A stretch of DNA of 64,000 bases from Candidatus Chloroploca asiatica (GCF_002532075.1 NZ_LYXE01000188.1:62001-126000); one strand, 5' to 3'. Shown: positions 17,450 to 26,389, counted from the first letter of the stretch. A program made the numbers and translations. The notes: generated by a model not told the origin, from the sequence alone.

Positions 17450-18283
17450 TCACGCATCGCGACGCAGCCGTTCCACCAGCCGCGTATAAAACTGACTACT
17501 CGGACGTAACCTGACAAACGTACAGACCTTGGGACTACGCCGGACAACGACCTCATCGCCATAATGGAGCGGGAGATTCTCGCGCCCATCAACCGCTAGG
17601 ATAGCATGATAATGGCTTTCGACGCGAATCGAGACCACAGCATCCTCGTGCAGCACCATCGAGGGCACATTGGTGAGATGGGGCGCAATGCCAACCAGCA
17701 CAAGCGAACGTGAACGCGGGTCAACAATTGGGCCTCCGGCAGCCAGTGCATAGGCTGTTGAGCCGGTTGCGGTTGCCACAAGGACACCATCAGCGAGATA
17801 GGTGGTCAAGGGCGAGTCATCAATCGTGACGTGGGCCTTGATCACACGGCTAATATCGCTGCGTGAAAGCACCACATCGTTGAGCGCCGTAAAGGCGGCA
17901 ATTGGTTGCCCTTCACGATAGAGTGCCGCTCGGATCAACGAACGTTCATCGTGCCATCCCCCACCCTGGATCACCCGCTCGAGGCCCTCGTAAATCTCTT
18001 CGGGCTGGACTTCAGACATAAAACTCAGGTGTCCAAGGGCTACGGCGAGCAATGGAATATCCAGAGGAAAACAGAGACGAGCCGCCCGCAAGACGGTGCC
18101 ATCGCCCCCCATTGCGACCATCAAATCAGTGTCGTGCAGTACTCCCGGCGTGTCACGTGCCTCTTGCGAGATGCCACGCCAGGTCATGACGCCTCGCTCG
18201 CGGAGCCAGGTTGCGACTTCGATCGACAGTGCTGAGGCTGGCTCTGCAAATGGATTGTACATTACCGCGACACGCCTGAGCAT
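17450..18283 (-). CDS. nadK: NAD kinase
   Basis: Phosphorylates NAD to NADP. The 277-residue protein has the diagnostic MGGDGTVLRAAR near residues 57-67, then LGHLSFMSEV, LNDVVLSRSD, and the substrate-site region YLADGVLVATATGSTAYALAAGGPIV. Length and motif order match bacterial NadK. It leads a two-gene unit with the SRPBCC protein. The region upstream is a long non-coding stretch with a minisatellite. Confidence 0.95.
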   Translation of the reverse strand: MLRRVAVMYNPFAEPASALSIEVATWLRERGVMTWRGISQEARDTPGVLHDTDLMVAMGGDGTVLRAARLCFPLDIPLLAVALGHLSFMSEVQPEEIYEGLERVIQGGGWHDERSLIRAALYREGQPIAAFTALNDVVLSRSDISRVIKAHVTIDDSPLTTYLADGVLVATATGSTAYALAAGGPIVDPRSRSLVLVGIAPHLTNVPSMVLHEDAVVSIRVESHYHAILAVDGRENLPLHYGDEVVVRRSPKVCTFVRLRPSSQFYTRLVERLRRDA

Positions 18284-18598
18284 AACTTTTCTACCTTAAG
18301 GCAAGGCTTGGCCTTGAACTTTTTACTGTACCGTTTGACACCACCATGTCTTGTCCATCATGCCAAGGATACCACGGAATATAATTTACAACATTGTACT
18401 GCAATAGTACTTTATGGTGATACGACAACAGTACCAGGGGTGTGACCAGACCATACCGTTGTGTGATTGCAGAAGTCCTTGCAAGATGTTACGCTTGGGA
18501 TGTGAGTGTTTTTGTTCTCTGGCATCTTTGTTCCAGCACTCACGACGGTTTATCTTGATGGTTAGACTGATTTTCTGGAATCGCAGCTGTAGTTTACT
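18284..18598. other. Intergenic stretch without a supported gene
   Basis: About 315 bases upstream of nadK. TTGACA at 18335-18340 and TATAAT at 18380-18385 occur on the plus strand but are 39 bases apart, so they do not form one promoter. Open frames run on into the adjacent minisatellite on both strands, without ribosome sites or family resemblance. Confidence 0.4.
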
Positions 18599-18920
18599 AC
18601 CGTTCTTGCACGACATCACCGCACCGCTCTTGCACGACATCACCGCACCGCTCTTGCACGACATTACCGCACCGCTCTTGCACGACATCACCGCACCGTT
18701 CTTGCACGACATCACCGCACCGTTCTTGCACGACATCGCAGTACCGCTCTTGCACGACATCGCCGCACCGCTCTTGCACGACATCGCCGCACCGCTCTTG
18801 CACGACATCGCAGTACCGTTCTTGCACGACATCGCAGTACCGTTCTTGCACGACATCGCAGTACCGCTCTTGCACGACATCGCAGTACCGCTCTTGCACG
18901 ACATCGCCGCACCGCTCTTG
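18599..18920. repeat. 24-bp minisatellite, 13.4 copies
   Basis: The unit is ACCGCTCTTGCACGACATCR with a four-base variable tail, 24 bp long, repeated 13 times plus a 10-base partial. CTCTTGCACGACAT is nearly constant; the variable part alternates between CACCGC, CGCCGC and CGCAGT, plus C/T at one site. As 24 is a multiple of three, several frames on both strands stay open, giving 8-residue peptide repeats (LLHDITAP on plus, MSCKSGTA or CGDVVQER on minus). No spacer structure exists, so it is not CRISPR. Flanking sequence shows no ribosome site for any of these frames; coding is not supported. Confidence 0.9.
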
Positions 18921-19011
18921 TTTACGCAGTTGCACCAGAATATTAGCTGCATTACTCAGACACAAAACCAGTACGTTGCTACGCAAGTGCTCTAACCCTC
19001 TGATAAACAGT

Positions 19012-19044
19012 CAACAGCGCCTCGGCATTGCCGGGGCGCTGTTG
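19012..19044. other. Hairpin before the DapA-family gene
   Basis: CAACAGCGCC at 19012-19021 pairs with GGCGCTGTTG at 19035-19044, with CGG/CCG pairing inside. It lies 31 bases upstream of the start codon at 19076 and could affect leader structure. No T-run follows. Confidence 0.5.
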
Positions 19045-19075
19045 TGGCGTTCGCTGCTGTGAGGAGTTGAAACAT

Positions 19076-19963
19076 ATGGCCGAGATCAAAGGCATTATTA
19101 GCGCGATGTTGACCCCATTTATGAGTGAAGTGGGACCGGTGGATTACGAATGGCTACCTGGCTACATGCGGTTTCTTGAAACAGGCGGCCTGCACGGGGT
19201 CTTGGCGCTGGGAACCACTGGTGAAGGTCCCTCGATGAGTGTAGCGGAACGCGAGCGTGTGCTCGATCTGATACTTGCGCATCGTGGTGCGCTTGCGGTG
19301 ATTGCAGGTACGGGTTGTGCGGCCTTGACCGAAACGATCACCCTGAGCAACTATGCGCTTGAGCGAGGGGCAGATGCGGTACTGGTGATGCCACCGTTTT
19401 ATATCAAAGGCCCGCCTGAAGCCGGGATTGTCGAATATTATCGTGCGCTCTGTGATGCCTTGCCCGCGGATGGGCGACTGATGCTCTACAACATTCCGCA
19501 GGTAACTGGTGTTCCTATCACGCCACCCATCATTGATCAATTGCTTGAGAGTCACGGGGCAAAGATCTATGGGTTGAAGGATAGCAGTGGGAACTGGGAC
19601 AACTCCAAACTTTTGATCGACCGGTACCCACAACTGAACGTCTTTACGGGCAGCGACAAACTGATTGCGCTGGCCCTCTCGGGCGGGGCAGCCGGTGCGA
19701 TTACCGCGCTCTCGAGTGCCTTCCCGCGGATGGCGCGCGCTGTCTATGATGCCCACATCGAAGGCGGCGATGTGCAGGGCGCTCAGGCACGCCTGACGGC
19801 GTTGCGCAATCTGCTGGATCCAGTGAATACACCACCGGCACTCAAAGCAGCGTTGACCTGGACAAGTGATCTTCCGCGAACGAGTGTTCGCTTACCGCTG
19901 ATGCCACTCTCGGGCGAAGAGGAGGCTGCGTTGCAGGTAGCTTACGTAGACGTGATGCGTTGA
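19076..19963 (+). CDS. DapA-family aldolase/lyase (dihydrodipicolinate synthase-like)
   Basis: A 295-residue class I aldolase of the DHDPS/N-acetylneuraminate lyase family. LGTTGEGPSMS matches the GTTGE motif; LYNIPQVTG holds the catalytic Tyr and GLKDSSGNWDN the Schiff-base Lys. ATG 19076 follows GAGGAG at 19061-19066. The family includes 4-hydroxy-tetrahydrodipicolinate synthase, KDG aldolase and related lyases. No lysine genes are nearby and the C-terminal half diverges from classical DapA, so the substrate is open. It is flanked by its own hairpin and a rho-independent terminator, so it is probably monocistronic. Confidence 0.85.
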   Translation: MAEIKGIISAMLTPFMSEVGPVDYEWLPGYMRFLETGGLHGVLALGTTGEGPSMSVAERERVLDLILAHRGALAVIAGTGCAALTETITLSNYALERGADAVLVMPPFYIKGPPEAGIVEYYRALCDALPADGRLMLYNIPQVTGVPITPPIIDQLLESHGAKIYGLKDSSGNWDNSKLLIDRYPQLNVFTGSDKLIALALSGGAAGAITALSSAFPRMARAVYDAHIEGGDVQGAQARLTALRNLLDPVNTPPALKAALTWTSDLPRTSVRLPLMPLSGEEEAALQVAYVDVMR

Positions 19964-19979
19964 GTTAGGTAGGTAGACA

Positions 19980-20018
19980 AGACCTCACAGGTCGAGCAGG
20001 CCTGTGAGGTCTTTTTTA
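19980..20018 (+). terminator. Rho-independent terminator after the DapA-family gene
   Basis: AGACCTCACAGG at 19980-19991 pairs with CCTGTGAGGTCT at 20001-20012, followed by TTTTT and A. This is one of the few classical T-run terminators in the window. It also lies just past the 3' end of the opposing acetyltransferase gene. Confidence 0.9.
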
Positions 20019-20023
20019 TTGTC

Positions 20024-20578
20024 TTATTCAGTATACTCGCTGCGGATGATGCCATAATTGACACAATCCTCGAACTTGCCATTTTTGACGAGGTGCCTGC
20101 GCTGACAGCCCTCAAAGTGCATCCCGATCTTTTGCATCACCCGACCAGAGGCAGGATTACGGGCTAGATGACGGGCGAAGATCCGTTCGAGGCCAAGCTG
20201 GTTGAACCCGTAGGCAAGGACGGCGTGTGCGGCTTCGGTGGTGTACCCTTGGCCCCAGTACGGCAAGCCCATCCAGTAGCCAACTTCGGCGTGATGATAG
20301 GCCGGACGCACAATCAGACTAATGGCACCATAGACCTGATCGGTTGTGCGATCGCAGATAGCCCAGGTCAACTCATTGGAAGTAGTGGCTTTGTCGGTGT
20401 GTGTACTGATCCATTGTTTTGCGCCATCTTCGGGATAGGGATGGGGCAGATTGAGGGTCGTATCGGCAATTTCAGCGGCACTGGCGAGCACCTGCACGGT
20501 CGGGGCGTCGTCGAGGGTAAAAGGCCGTAGATGCAGGCGTTCGGTGAGCAGGAGTGGGATTGGTGGTGTTTCTTCCAT
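20024..20578 (-). CDS. GNAT-family N-acetyltransferase (RimJ/RimL-like)
   Basis: A 184-residue acetyltransferase. TERLHLRPFTLDDAP at the N-terminus and VGYWMGLPYWGQGYTTEA, with the acetyl-CoA pyrophosphate loop, are typical of the RimJ/RimL subgroup; GFNQLGLERIFARHLARNPASGRVMQKIG is the usual late motif. Substrates in this subgroup include ribosomal protein N-termini and small amines, and cannot be told from sequence. It is transcribed after the DUF11 gene, separated by a long hairpin. Confidence 0.88.
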   Translation of the reverse strand: MEETPPIPLLLTERLHLRPFTLDDAPTVQVLASAAEIADTTLNLPHPYPEDGAKQWISTHTDKATTSNELTWAICDRTTDQVYGAISLIVRPAYHHAEVGYWMGLPYWGQGYTTEAAHAVLAYGFNQLGLERIFARHLARNPASGRVMQKIGMHFEGCQRRHLVKNGKFEDCVNYGIIRSEYTE

Positions 20579-20590
20579 GGTGCATTAACT

Positions 20591-20666
20591 TCAGGGCTAA
20601 CGCCCTACAAACCCGTCTGTACGCTGAAAAAAGCCAGCATTGCTGGCTTTTTTCAGCGCACAGACG
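20591..20666. repeat. Composite intergenic element: short palindrome plus long hairpin
   Basis: A short palindrome AGGGC-TAAC-GCCCT (20593-20606) is followed by a 25-bp hairpin with arms 20614-20638 and 20642-20666, loop ATT, one mismatch, tip AAGCCAGC-ATT-GCTGGCTT. On the minus strand it lies between the DUF11 gene and the acetyltransferase start and may end DUF11 transcription. Confidence 0.75.
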
Positions 20667-20698
20667 ATCTGGGGGAGCCGTAGGCCCCTAACCCCGCT

Positions 20699-23600
20699 TT
20701 AGCGTCTGACGATGAGCGGCAAGAAGACGGAGTGCTCGCGGGTCAGGTTTGACGGGTCGCGAGCGACGCGTACCGGGCCGTATTCACTGGTAAGGCCATT
20801 GTTGGCGATCTCAACGAGCCAATAGGCATAGGCATTGTCGGTTGTCGCCGTGGTATCCACAAACTGGTAGGCGGCGCCACCGGTGCTGCTGCCTCGTGAC
20901 GCGATCATCTGTGGGGTAATCAAGACGGCCCCGGCGCGGGTACCATCGCTGCTGCGCCACAGATTGAACCCTCGTGTGTCCAGTTCCATACCGGTTTCCC
21001 AAGCGATCGCCACGCCAGCGCTGGTACGCGCTGCCGTAAAGCTCTTGAGGGTGATCGGGGTCAGGAAGCTGAAGCGTACCTCTTCCTGGTCATCTTCGGC
21101 GAGGATGTTATTGGCAGGTGTGCTGTCAATATCAAACTCGATGGCGCGCCAGACTTCGGCAACGCTGACGATCTCCTCAGCATCACCGGCAGTAATTTCG
21201 ACATCCACAAAGATCTGCACGGCACCACCGGCGGGCAGGGTTCCGACATCCCAGGTACCAATGCCGGTTGTTGGTTCGTAGCTATAGGTTCCCTGGCCGG
21301 TGCTGTAGGTCACATAGCGCAGCAGATCCTGCGGGATGCGATGCTGTACCTGCACCTGCGTTGCGGTGGTACACGGTTCTGCATTGCACTGCTCACGGTT
21401 GAGCAGATCAATGACGAGGCGTGCCGTCCGCTCTTCACCGTTGAGGATGGCAACGGAATGGGCCAGTTCCAGGTCAATCACCAGCGGCCGCACCACCTGG
21501 CTGGACTGGTCATCTTCGTTGGGGTCGTCGTTGCCGGGGGTGCTGTTGGGATCGGGTTGATCCGAGGTTTGCACCTGGGCGATATTGGTGATGGTCGGGC
21601 TATAGGCATTGATGCGGGCGGCGATGGTGAGCGTTTCGGTCGTGTTGGCGGCAATGCTGCCGACGGTCCAGATGCCCGTAGCGGGGTCGTAGGTGCCGAC
21701 ACTGGTGGTGGCACTGACAAAGGTCAGTTCCGTTGTCAGCGGCTCGGAGACGGTGACGCCGGTGGCGTTGCTCGGGCCAGCGTTGGTGAGCGTGATGGTA
21801 TAGGTGATGACCTCACCGACGTTGGGGCGGGTATTGTTGACCACCTTGTTCAGCGAGAGATCGGCCTCGTCACCGGTAATGGTGGCCGAGTCCTGGTCGT
21901 CTTCGGTCGGGATGTTGTTGCCGGGGGTGCTGTCGGGGTCGTGCTGATCGGAAGTATCGACCTCGGCGGTATTGGTTTGCGTGCCGGTCGCACGGACAAT
22001 CACGTCCAGGGCGAGCGTGACCGTTTCGTTGACGGCGAGATTGCCGACGGTCCAGATGCTCGTGGCGTTGCTGTAACTGCCCCGACTGGCGAAGGCGCTG
22101 ACGAATTCGAGGCCAGCGGGCAGTTCTTCACGCACGGTGACGCCGGTGGCGGGATCGGGGCCACGGTTGAAGAGCGTGATGGTGAAGGTGGCGCTGTCAC
22201 CGACATTCACCCGGGGCGCACTCACCGTTTTGGCCAGTTCGAGGTCAGCGACGGGCGGCCGCACCACCTGGCTTGACTGGTCGTCTTCGTTCGGGTCGTC
22301 GTTGCCGGGGGTGCTGTTGGGATCGGGTTGATCCGAGGTTTGCACCTGGGCGATATTGGTGATGGTCGGGCTATAGGCATTGATGCGGGCGGCGATGGTG
22401 AGCGTTTCGGTCGTGTTGGCGGCAATGCTGCCGACGGTCCAGATGCCCGTAGCGGGGTCGTAGGTGCCGACACTGGTGGTGGCACTGACAAAGGTCAATT
22501 CGGTTGTCAGCGGCTCGGAGACGGTGACGCCGGTGGCATTGCTCGGGCCAGCATTGGTGAGCGTGATCGTATAGGTGATGACCTCACCGACGTTGGGGCG
22601 GGTATTGTTGACCACCTTATTCAGTGAGAGATCCGCTGGTGCATTCACCTGGATCACATCGGTCGCCCGATTATTCAGAAGATTTGGATCAGTTGTATCA
22701 GCGGTACGGGTAATGATTGCCGTATTGGTCAGCGTGCCGGTAAAGGCAGGATCAATCGTGCCGCGAATAGTGAAACTGATCGCACTATTGGGTTGCAGAT
22801 CAACGGTGGTACTGAGCACATTGCCGCTGCCGGAAGCCTGCCCACAGGCCCCGGTCCCAGCAATCAGCGCACATGTCCAAGTGACATTGGTAATCTCGGG
22901 CGGCACTTCATCACGCACAGGTGCGCCAAGCGACGGGCTTGGGCCAGGATTGCGCACGGTCACCGTATAGGTAATTGGCCCACCTGAATAGAGCACAGCC
23001 GGCGTGTGGCTTTTCTCAATCGAAAGATCGGCCTCGGCGAGCAGCACACCACCATCCAGTTCGACAAAAGCCGAAGGGAAGAAGGTCCAGGTATCAATCA
23101 CCCGGCGATCACCAAAGCCAAACTGTGGTTCGGCAGATGAATCCCATGCATGGGCACCGTTCTCACTGGAAACACCGATGAGTCCATTGCGCAGAGGGCT
23201 GAGCGAGCGGCCATAACAGGTGGGGTCAGAAATACCGGACGAAGCGGGGGGGGCAGGAGTATCGTCTAAGGCACAGGGCGAGAAATCATAGTCGCCGGTA
23301 CCGGTGTAGTTATAGGCATCATTGTAATAGATCGTGAAGGGATCGGGATCACCGGTCTGAAACGTAGGGCGCACACGCTCGATAATCATCCCATTGGGAT
23401 TGCTTTCGGCATCAATGAAGGGGAAGTGAATTTCACCACCCAAGAGGCGCACCTGAGCACGGACGGGCACCGTTCCGGCTGCAACGCGCTGGCCCAGTTG
23501 ATCACGGCCATCCCAGGGGACACTGGTACGGGGAGCGGTTGTGACGCCAGAAAGGATGCGGTCTTCGGGATCGGTAAAAATGCCATTGCGATTTGTATCA

Positions 23601-24832
23601 ATCACAATCTCGTAGGTGACATCAGCGGGCGCATCAAACGAGAAGGTGCCAGTAAGCGGATTCGTCCCGGCCTGGCCTGGCGTGCCTTCTTCACCGACAA
23701 AGGTCAGATTCCGGGGGAGCGGGGCAAGATCCTGGCTTCCACGGAGCAACCAGGTTTCGCCATTGGGGGTCTGTGCTGTGGCTGGCATGCTTGGGTCAGG
23801 GCCGGTCAGATCAAAGAAGATCTTGTGGGTCACATTGCGTTGCGCCAGATCATCGGGATCTTCCGGTTTGTGAAAGCTATAACCGGGAGGCATTGACTGC
23901 ACCAGGTTATCAGCCACCAATTGGATCGAACGGTATATCGACTGGCCCTGGGCATCAACGATGCCCTTGGCGTTGGCAAAGAAGATAAAGCCAAACGGGT
24001 CAATGCCATTGAGATTTACCCGATAGCCCTGACCATCAACGGTCAGAATGTAGAACTGCTGGTAGAGACCGAGATCATCGGGTGCGCCAAACAGACTAGC
24101 ATTGCCACCCATATTGAGCGCAAGGTAATTGGCAAAGATGCGGCCAGTGCGTTGAAGCGTGGCATTGGTACCATCACGCACACTAACATGCCACGACGCA
24201 ATCCAGTGGTTGGCGAGATCGGAACCGGCCCATTCGTCTGTGACCAACCGCGGGGTTGGGTTATTATCAATATTGAAATCAGGGTTGGGGCTGATGAAAT
24301 CAAATTCCCAGATACCCTCACCAGCCGCGTTCGTTTCGGCTGGTGTGATGATACAGGGTTGAAAGCCACCAACGGCTGGCAGTGGCCCGACACTCTCCTG
24401 AGCACGATCGACGATGCGGCCATAGAACTCGTTTGTATCGGCACGGTCACTACATGTTGCAGGGGTAGTGCCATCAGGAGCGCGAATGACCACATCCCCG
24501 GATAACCGGTTCATGACACTCGAACCGATGAAAATTTGTTCACCAGCACGCACAAACGCTTTGACGGTCGTCTGCCGTGGAATGCCGGCAGTCAGGGCGG
24601 TATTATGCCACTCAAGATAGGGACGATAGCCTTCAAGGTTCAGGGCGGGAGTGATAGGCTGGCTGGCTGGCACCTGAACGGACGAGCCTGAGGGATCGGT
24701 CGTATCCCTGGCGCTGGCAACACTGGTGCGACCAAGTGAGGCCGTAATAAAGACGAGACTCGTCGTCAAGATAAAAAAGAGCCACATGTAACGAAAGCGC
24801 ATCCTGGACATCACTGGCGCACGGTGGTGCAT
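20699..24832 (-). CDS. Large secreted surface protein with DUF11 repeats and C-terminal FLP tail
   Basis: A 1377-residue exported protein. The signal peptide (WLFFILTTSLVFITASLG) is near the N-terminus; AAGGGGG sits four bases before ATG 24832, which supports this start. The first about 620 residues form an unrecognised region with beta and Ca-site-like DxNxNG segments (DTNRNGIFTDPEDR). At least four DUF11-type beta-sandwich repeats follow (VTVRNPGPSPS, ITLTNAGPSNATGVTV, ITLFNRGPDPATGVTV), joined by acidic DDQ linkers; two are identical in protein sequence. A final domain (SFTAARTSAGVAIAWETG) resembles fibronectin-like end modules. The protein ends HSVFLPLIVRR. Likely an adhesin or sheath/cell-wall component; this is an inference from the architecture. 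Confidence 0.85.
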   Translation of the reverse strand: MHHRAPVMSRMRFRYMWLFFILTTSLVFITASLGRTSVASARDTTDPSGSSVQVPASQPITPALNLEGYRPYLEWHNTALTAGIPRQTTVKAFVRAGEQIFIGSSVMNRLSGDVVIRAPDGTTPATCSDRADTNEFYGRIVDRAQESVGPLPAVGGFQPCIITPAETNAAGEGIWEFDFISPNPDFNIDNNPTPRLVTDEWAGSDLANHWIASWHVSVRDGTNATLQRTGRIFANYLALNMGGNASLFGAPDDLGLYQQFYILTVDGQGYRVNLNGIDPFGFIFFANAKGIVDAQGQSIYRSIQLVADNLVQSMPPGYSFHKPEDPDDLAQRNVTHKIFFDLTGPDPSMPATAQTPNGETWLLRGSQDLAPLPRNLTFVGEEGTPGQAGTNPLTGTFSFDAPADVTYEIVIDTNRNGIFTDPEDRILSGVTTAPRTSVPWDGRDQLGQRVAAGTVPVRAQVRLLGGEIHFPFIDAESNPNGMIIERVRPTFQTGDPDPFTIYYNDAYNYTGTGDYDFSPCALDDTPAPPASSGISDPTCYGRSLSPLRNGLIGVSSENGAHAWDSSAEPQFGFGDRRVIDTWTFFPSAFVELDGGVLLAEADLSIEKSHTPAVLYSGGPITYTVTVRNPGPSPSLGAPVRDEVPPEITNVTWTCALIAGTGACGQASGSGNVLSTTVDLQPNSAISFTIRGTIDPAFTGTLTNTAIITRTADTTDPNLLNNRATDVIQVNAPADLSLNKVVNNTRPNVGEVITYTITLTNAGPSNATGVTVSEPLTTELTFVSATTSVGTYDPATGIWTVGSIAANTTETLTIAARINAYSPTITNIAQVQTSDQPDPNSTPGNDDPNEDDQSSQVVRPPVADLELAKTVSAPRVNVGDSATFTITLFNRGPDPATGVTVREELPAGLEFVSAFASRGSYSNATSIWTVGNLAVNETVTLALDVIVRATGTQTNTAEVDTSDQHDPDSTPGNNIPTEDDQDSATITGDEADLSLNKVVNNTRPNVGEVITYTITLTNAGPSNATGVTVSEPLTTELTFVSATTSVGTYDPATGIWTVGSIAANTTETLTIAARINAYSPTITNIAQVQTSDQPDPNSTPGNDDPNEDDQSSQVVRPLVIDLELAHSVAILNGEERTARLVIDLLNREQCNAEPCTTATQVQVQHRIPQDLLRYVTYSTGQGTYSYEPTTGIGTWDVGTLPAGGAVQIFVDVEITAGDAEEIVSVAEVWRAIEFDIDSTPANNILAEDDQEEVRFSFLTPITLKSFTAARTSAGVAIAWETGMELDTRGFNLWRSSDGTRAGAVLITPQMIASRGSSTGGAAYQFVDTTATTDNAYAYWLVEIANNGLTSEYGPVRVARDPSNLTREHSVFLPLIVRR
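21486..21870. repeat. Internal direct repeat, copy 1 (DUF11 module)
   Basis: About 385 bp within the DUF11 gene are nearly identical to 22257-22641, offset by 771 bp (257 codons). Only about ten base differences are seen and the encoded DUF11 module is the same. This indicates a recent duplication or ongoing gene conversion. Confidence 0.9.
22257..22641. repeat. Internal direct repeat, copy 2 (DUF11 module)
   Basis: Partner of the copy at 21486-21870. The module between the two copies is a divergent DUF11 repeat, so the duplicated unit was probably a pair of modules. Confidence 0.9.
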
Positions 24833-24916
24833 ACATCCCCCTTGAAGTTTGACCTTGCTGCCGAAGGTTGCCTACCTTCATATCGAATCAGATTATTTTT
24901 TCGGTCGCGGTTCGGG

Positions 24917-24945
24917 CCGAAGGATTGGCGCAGCCAATCCTTCGG
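24917..24945. other. Hairpin in the divergent region upstream of the DUF11 gene
   Basis: Perfect 13-bp arms CCGAAGGATTGGC (24917-24929) and 24933-24945 around GCA. It lies between divergent promoters, so it is not a 3'-end terminator for either neighbour. Confidence 0.65.
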
Positions 24946-25004
24946 TCTTACGTGGCTGTCTGGTACTCTGGTACCGTCGCGATATGGTACTCCAATTTCT
25001 ACTA

Positions 25005-25033
25005 TTGTATGTGAAGAGGAGCGATTGTACAAT
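25005..25033 (+). promoter_or_regulatory. Sigma-70 promoter candidate for the FAD oxidoreductase
   Basis: TTGTAT at 25005-25010 and TACAAT at 25028-25033 are 17 bases apart. The start codon follows at 25094. Four copies of TGGTAC lie around it, at 24961, 24969, 24985 and 25043. Confidence 0.55.
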
Positions 25034-25093
25034 ACCCTTGGGTGGTACTACTTATAACAGTCTGTTTATCTTGATTTTATTGAGGATATATCT

Positions 25094-26389
25094 ATGCCAG
25101 AGCATATCCTGATCATTGGGGCGGGTCTTGCTGGCCTGACCTGTGCGCGTACGCTGTTGCGTGCGGGCAAACGGGTGATGGTGCTGGAAGCGAGCGATGA
25201 GATTGGCGGTCGTGTGCGCTCAGATTATCAGGATGGTTTTGTGCTCGACCGGGGTTTTCAGGTGCTCTTTACGGCCTACCCGGCGGCGCAGCGCCAGTTT
25301 GATTACCGTGCCCTGGGCTTGTGTGCGTTCGATCCAGGGGCGCTGGTGTGTGAGGGCGGGCGGCGGGCGGTGTTGACTGATCCGTTGCGGGATCGTGATC
25401 CGTGGGCGTTGCTTGGGGCGGCGCTGACGAGTGTGATTCGACCAGATGACAAACTGCGCACCCTGGCACTCGCTCTCGAAATGCGCCAGACGACGGTTGA
25501 CGAACTCATTGCTGCCCCTGATGAGCCAACCGAGACCTATCTGCAGCAGAAAGGCTTTAGTCAAGCGGCGATTGATCGCTTTTTTCGGCCTTTTTATGGT
25601 GGTATTTTTCTGGATCGGTCGTTGCATACGAGTGCGCGCTGTTTCCGCTTTAATTTCAAGATGCTCAGTGATGGGCAGACGGTGGTGCCTGCCCGTGGGA
25701 TGGGGGCACTGAGTCAGCAACTGGCCGCCGAGTTGCGTTCGGCGGGGGCGATACGGCTCAAGACGCAGGTGGCTGCGTTGATGACTGATGGGCCGCAGGT
25801 GACCGGGGCGATGCTGGCTGATGGGAGCCGTTTTGCGTCTGATGCGGTGGTGGTTGCCACGCCTGCCCCCGAGGCGGCACGGCTCACGGGGTTGCCGATG
25901 CCCGAGGCGCACGTCGGCACGGTGACGCTCTATTTTGCGGGTGATGTGCCGGTGGTACCCGACAAAAAATTATTGCTGCATAGTGAACCCGACGCGTTTG
26001 TCAACAATGCCGTGCAACTAAGCAATGTAGCGCCGAGTTATGCACCCCCGGGGGCGCACCTGCTGAGTGTCTCGATCCTGGGGGTGCCTCCCTTTGATGA
26101 CGACGAATTGTTTGCGCGCGCGTTCGCCGATCTGCAACGGATGTTGGTGGGCAATCACGAGGCGTTGACGGCGCTGCGTACCTATCGCCCGTTGCGCCTC
26201 TATCGCATTCCATACAGCCAGTTTGCCCAGCCCCCCGGGATTCATCCTACGCTCCCCGACAATGCCACCGGGCGACCGGGGCTCTTCTTTGCTGCCGAAT
26301 TCACCGAAGCGAGTAGCCTCAATGCGGCCATTATTTCGGGCGAGAAGTGTGCCGAGCAGATCCTGCGCATGCCGAGTGGAATGGCATGA
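25094..26389 (+). CDS. FAD-dependent amine oxidase/phytoene desaturase-like oxidoreductase
   Basis: A 431-residue flavoprotein. IIGAGLAGLTCARTL near residue 6 is the dinucleotide-binding GxGxxG, followed by VLEASDEIGGRV, the second FAD motif. The C-terminal GLFFAAEFTEASSLNAAIISGEKCAEQIL is the usual end motif in this superfamily. Members include protoporphyrinogen oxidase, carotenoid desaturases and amine oxidases. In a phototroph a carotenoid or tetrapyrrole substrate is possible, but no pathway gene is adjacent. A GAGGA ribosome site is at 25082-25086. Its TGA overlaps the ATG of the next gene by 4 bp, implying translational coupling. Confidence 0.85.
   Translation: MPEHILIIGAGLAGLTCARTLLRAGKRVMVLEASDEIGGRVRSDYQDGFVLDRGFQVLFTAYPAAQRQFDYRALGLCAFDPGALVCEGGRRAVLTDPLRDRDPWALLGAALTSVIRPDDKLRTLALALEMRQTTVDELIAAPDEPTETYLQQKGFSQAAIDRFFRPFYGGIFLDRSLHTSARCFRFNFKMLSDGQTVVPARGMGALSQQLAAELRSAGAIRLKTQVAALMTDGPQVTGAMLADGSRFASDAVVVATPAPEAARLTGLPMPEAHVGTVTLYFAGDVPVVPDKKLLLHSEPDAFVNNAVQLSNVAPSYAPPGAHLLSVSILGVPPFDDDELFARAFADLQRMLVGNHEALTALRTYRPLRLYRIPYSQFAQPPGIHPTLPDNATGRPGLFFAAEFTEASSLNAAIISGEKCAEQILRMPSGMA

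Noticed and set aside
18599-18920. CRISPR array
   Set aside because: The 24-bp units are directly adjacent without unique spacers, and no cas gene is nearby.
18386-18995. Protein genes made of 8-residue repeats on either strand
   Set aside because: Openness follows from the 24-bp period; there is no ribosome site and no reason to prefer one strand or frame.
25094-26389. Protoporphyrinogen oxidase of the bacteriochlorophyll pathway
   Set aside because: Only the general FAD oxidoreductase motifs are seen, and it is far from the bch genes; the substrate cannot be named.
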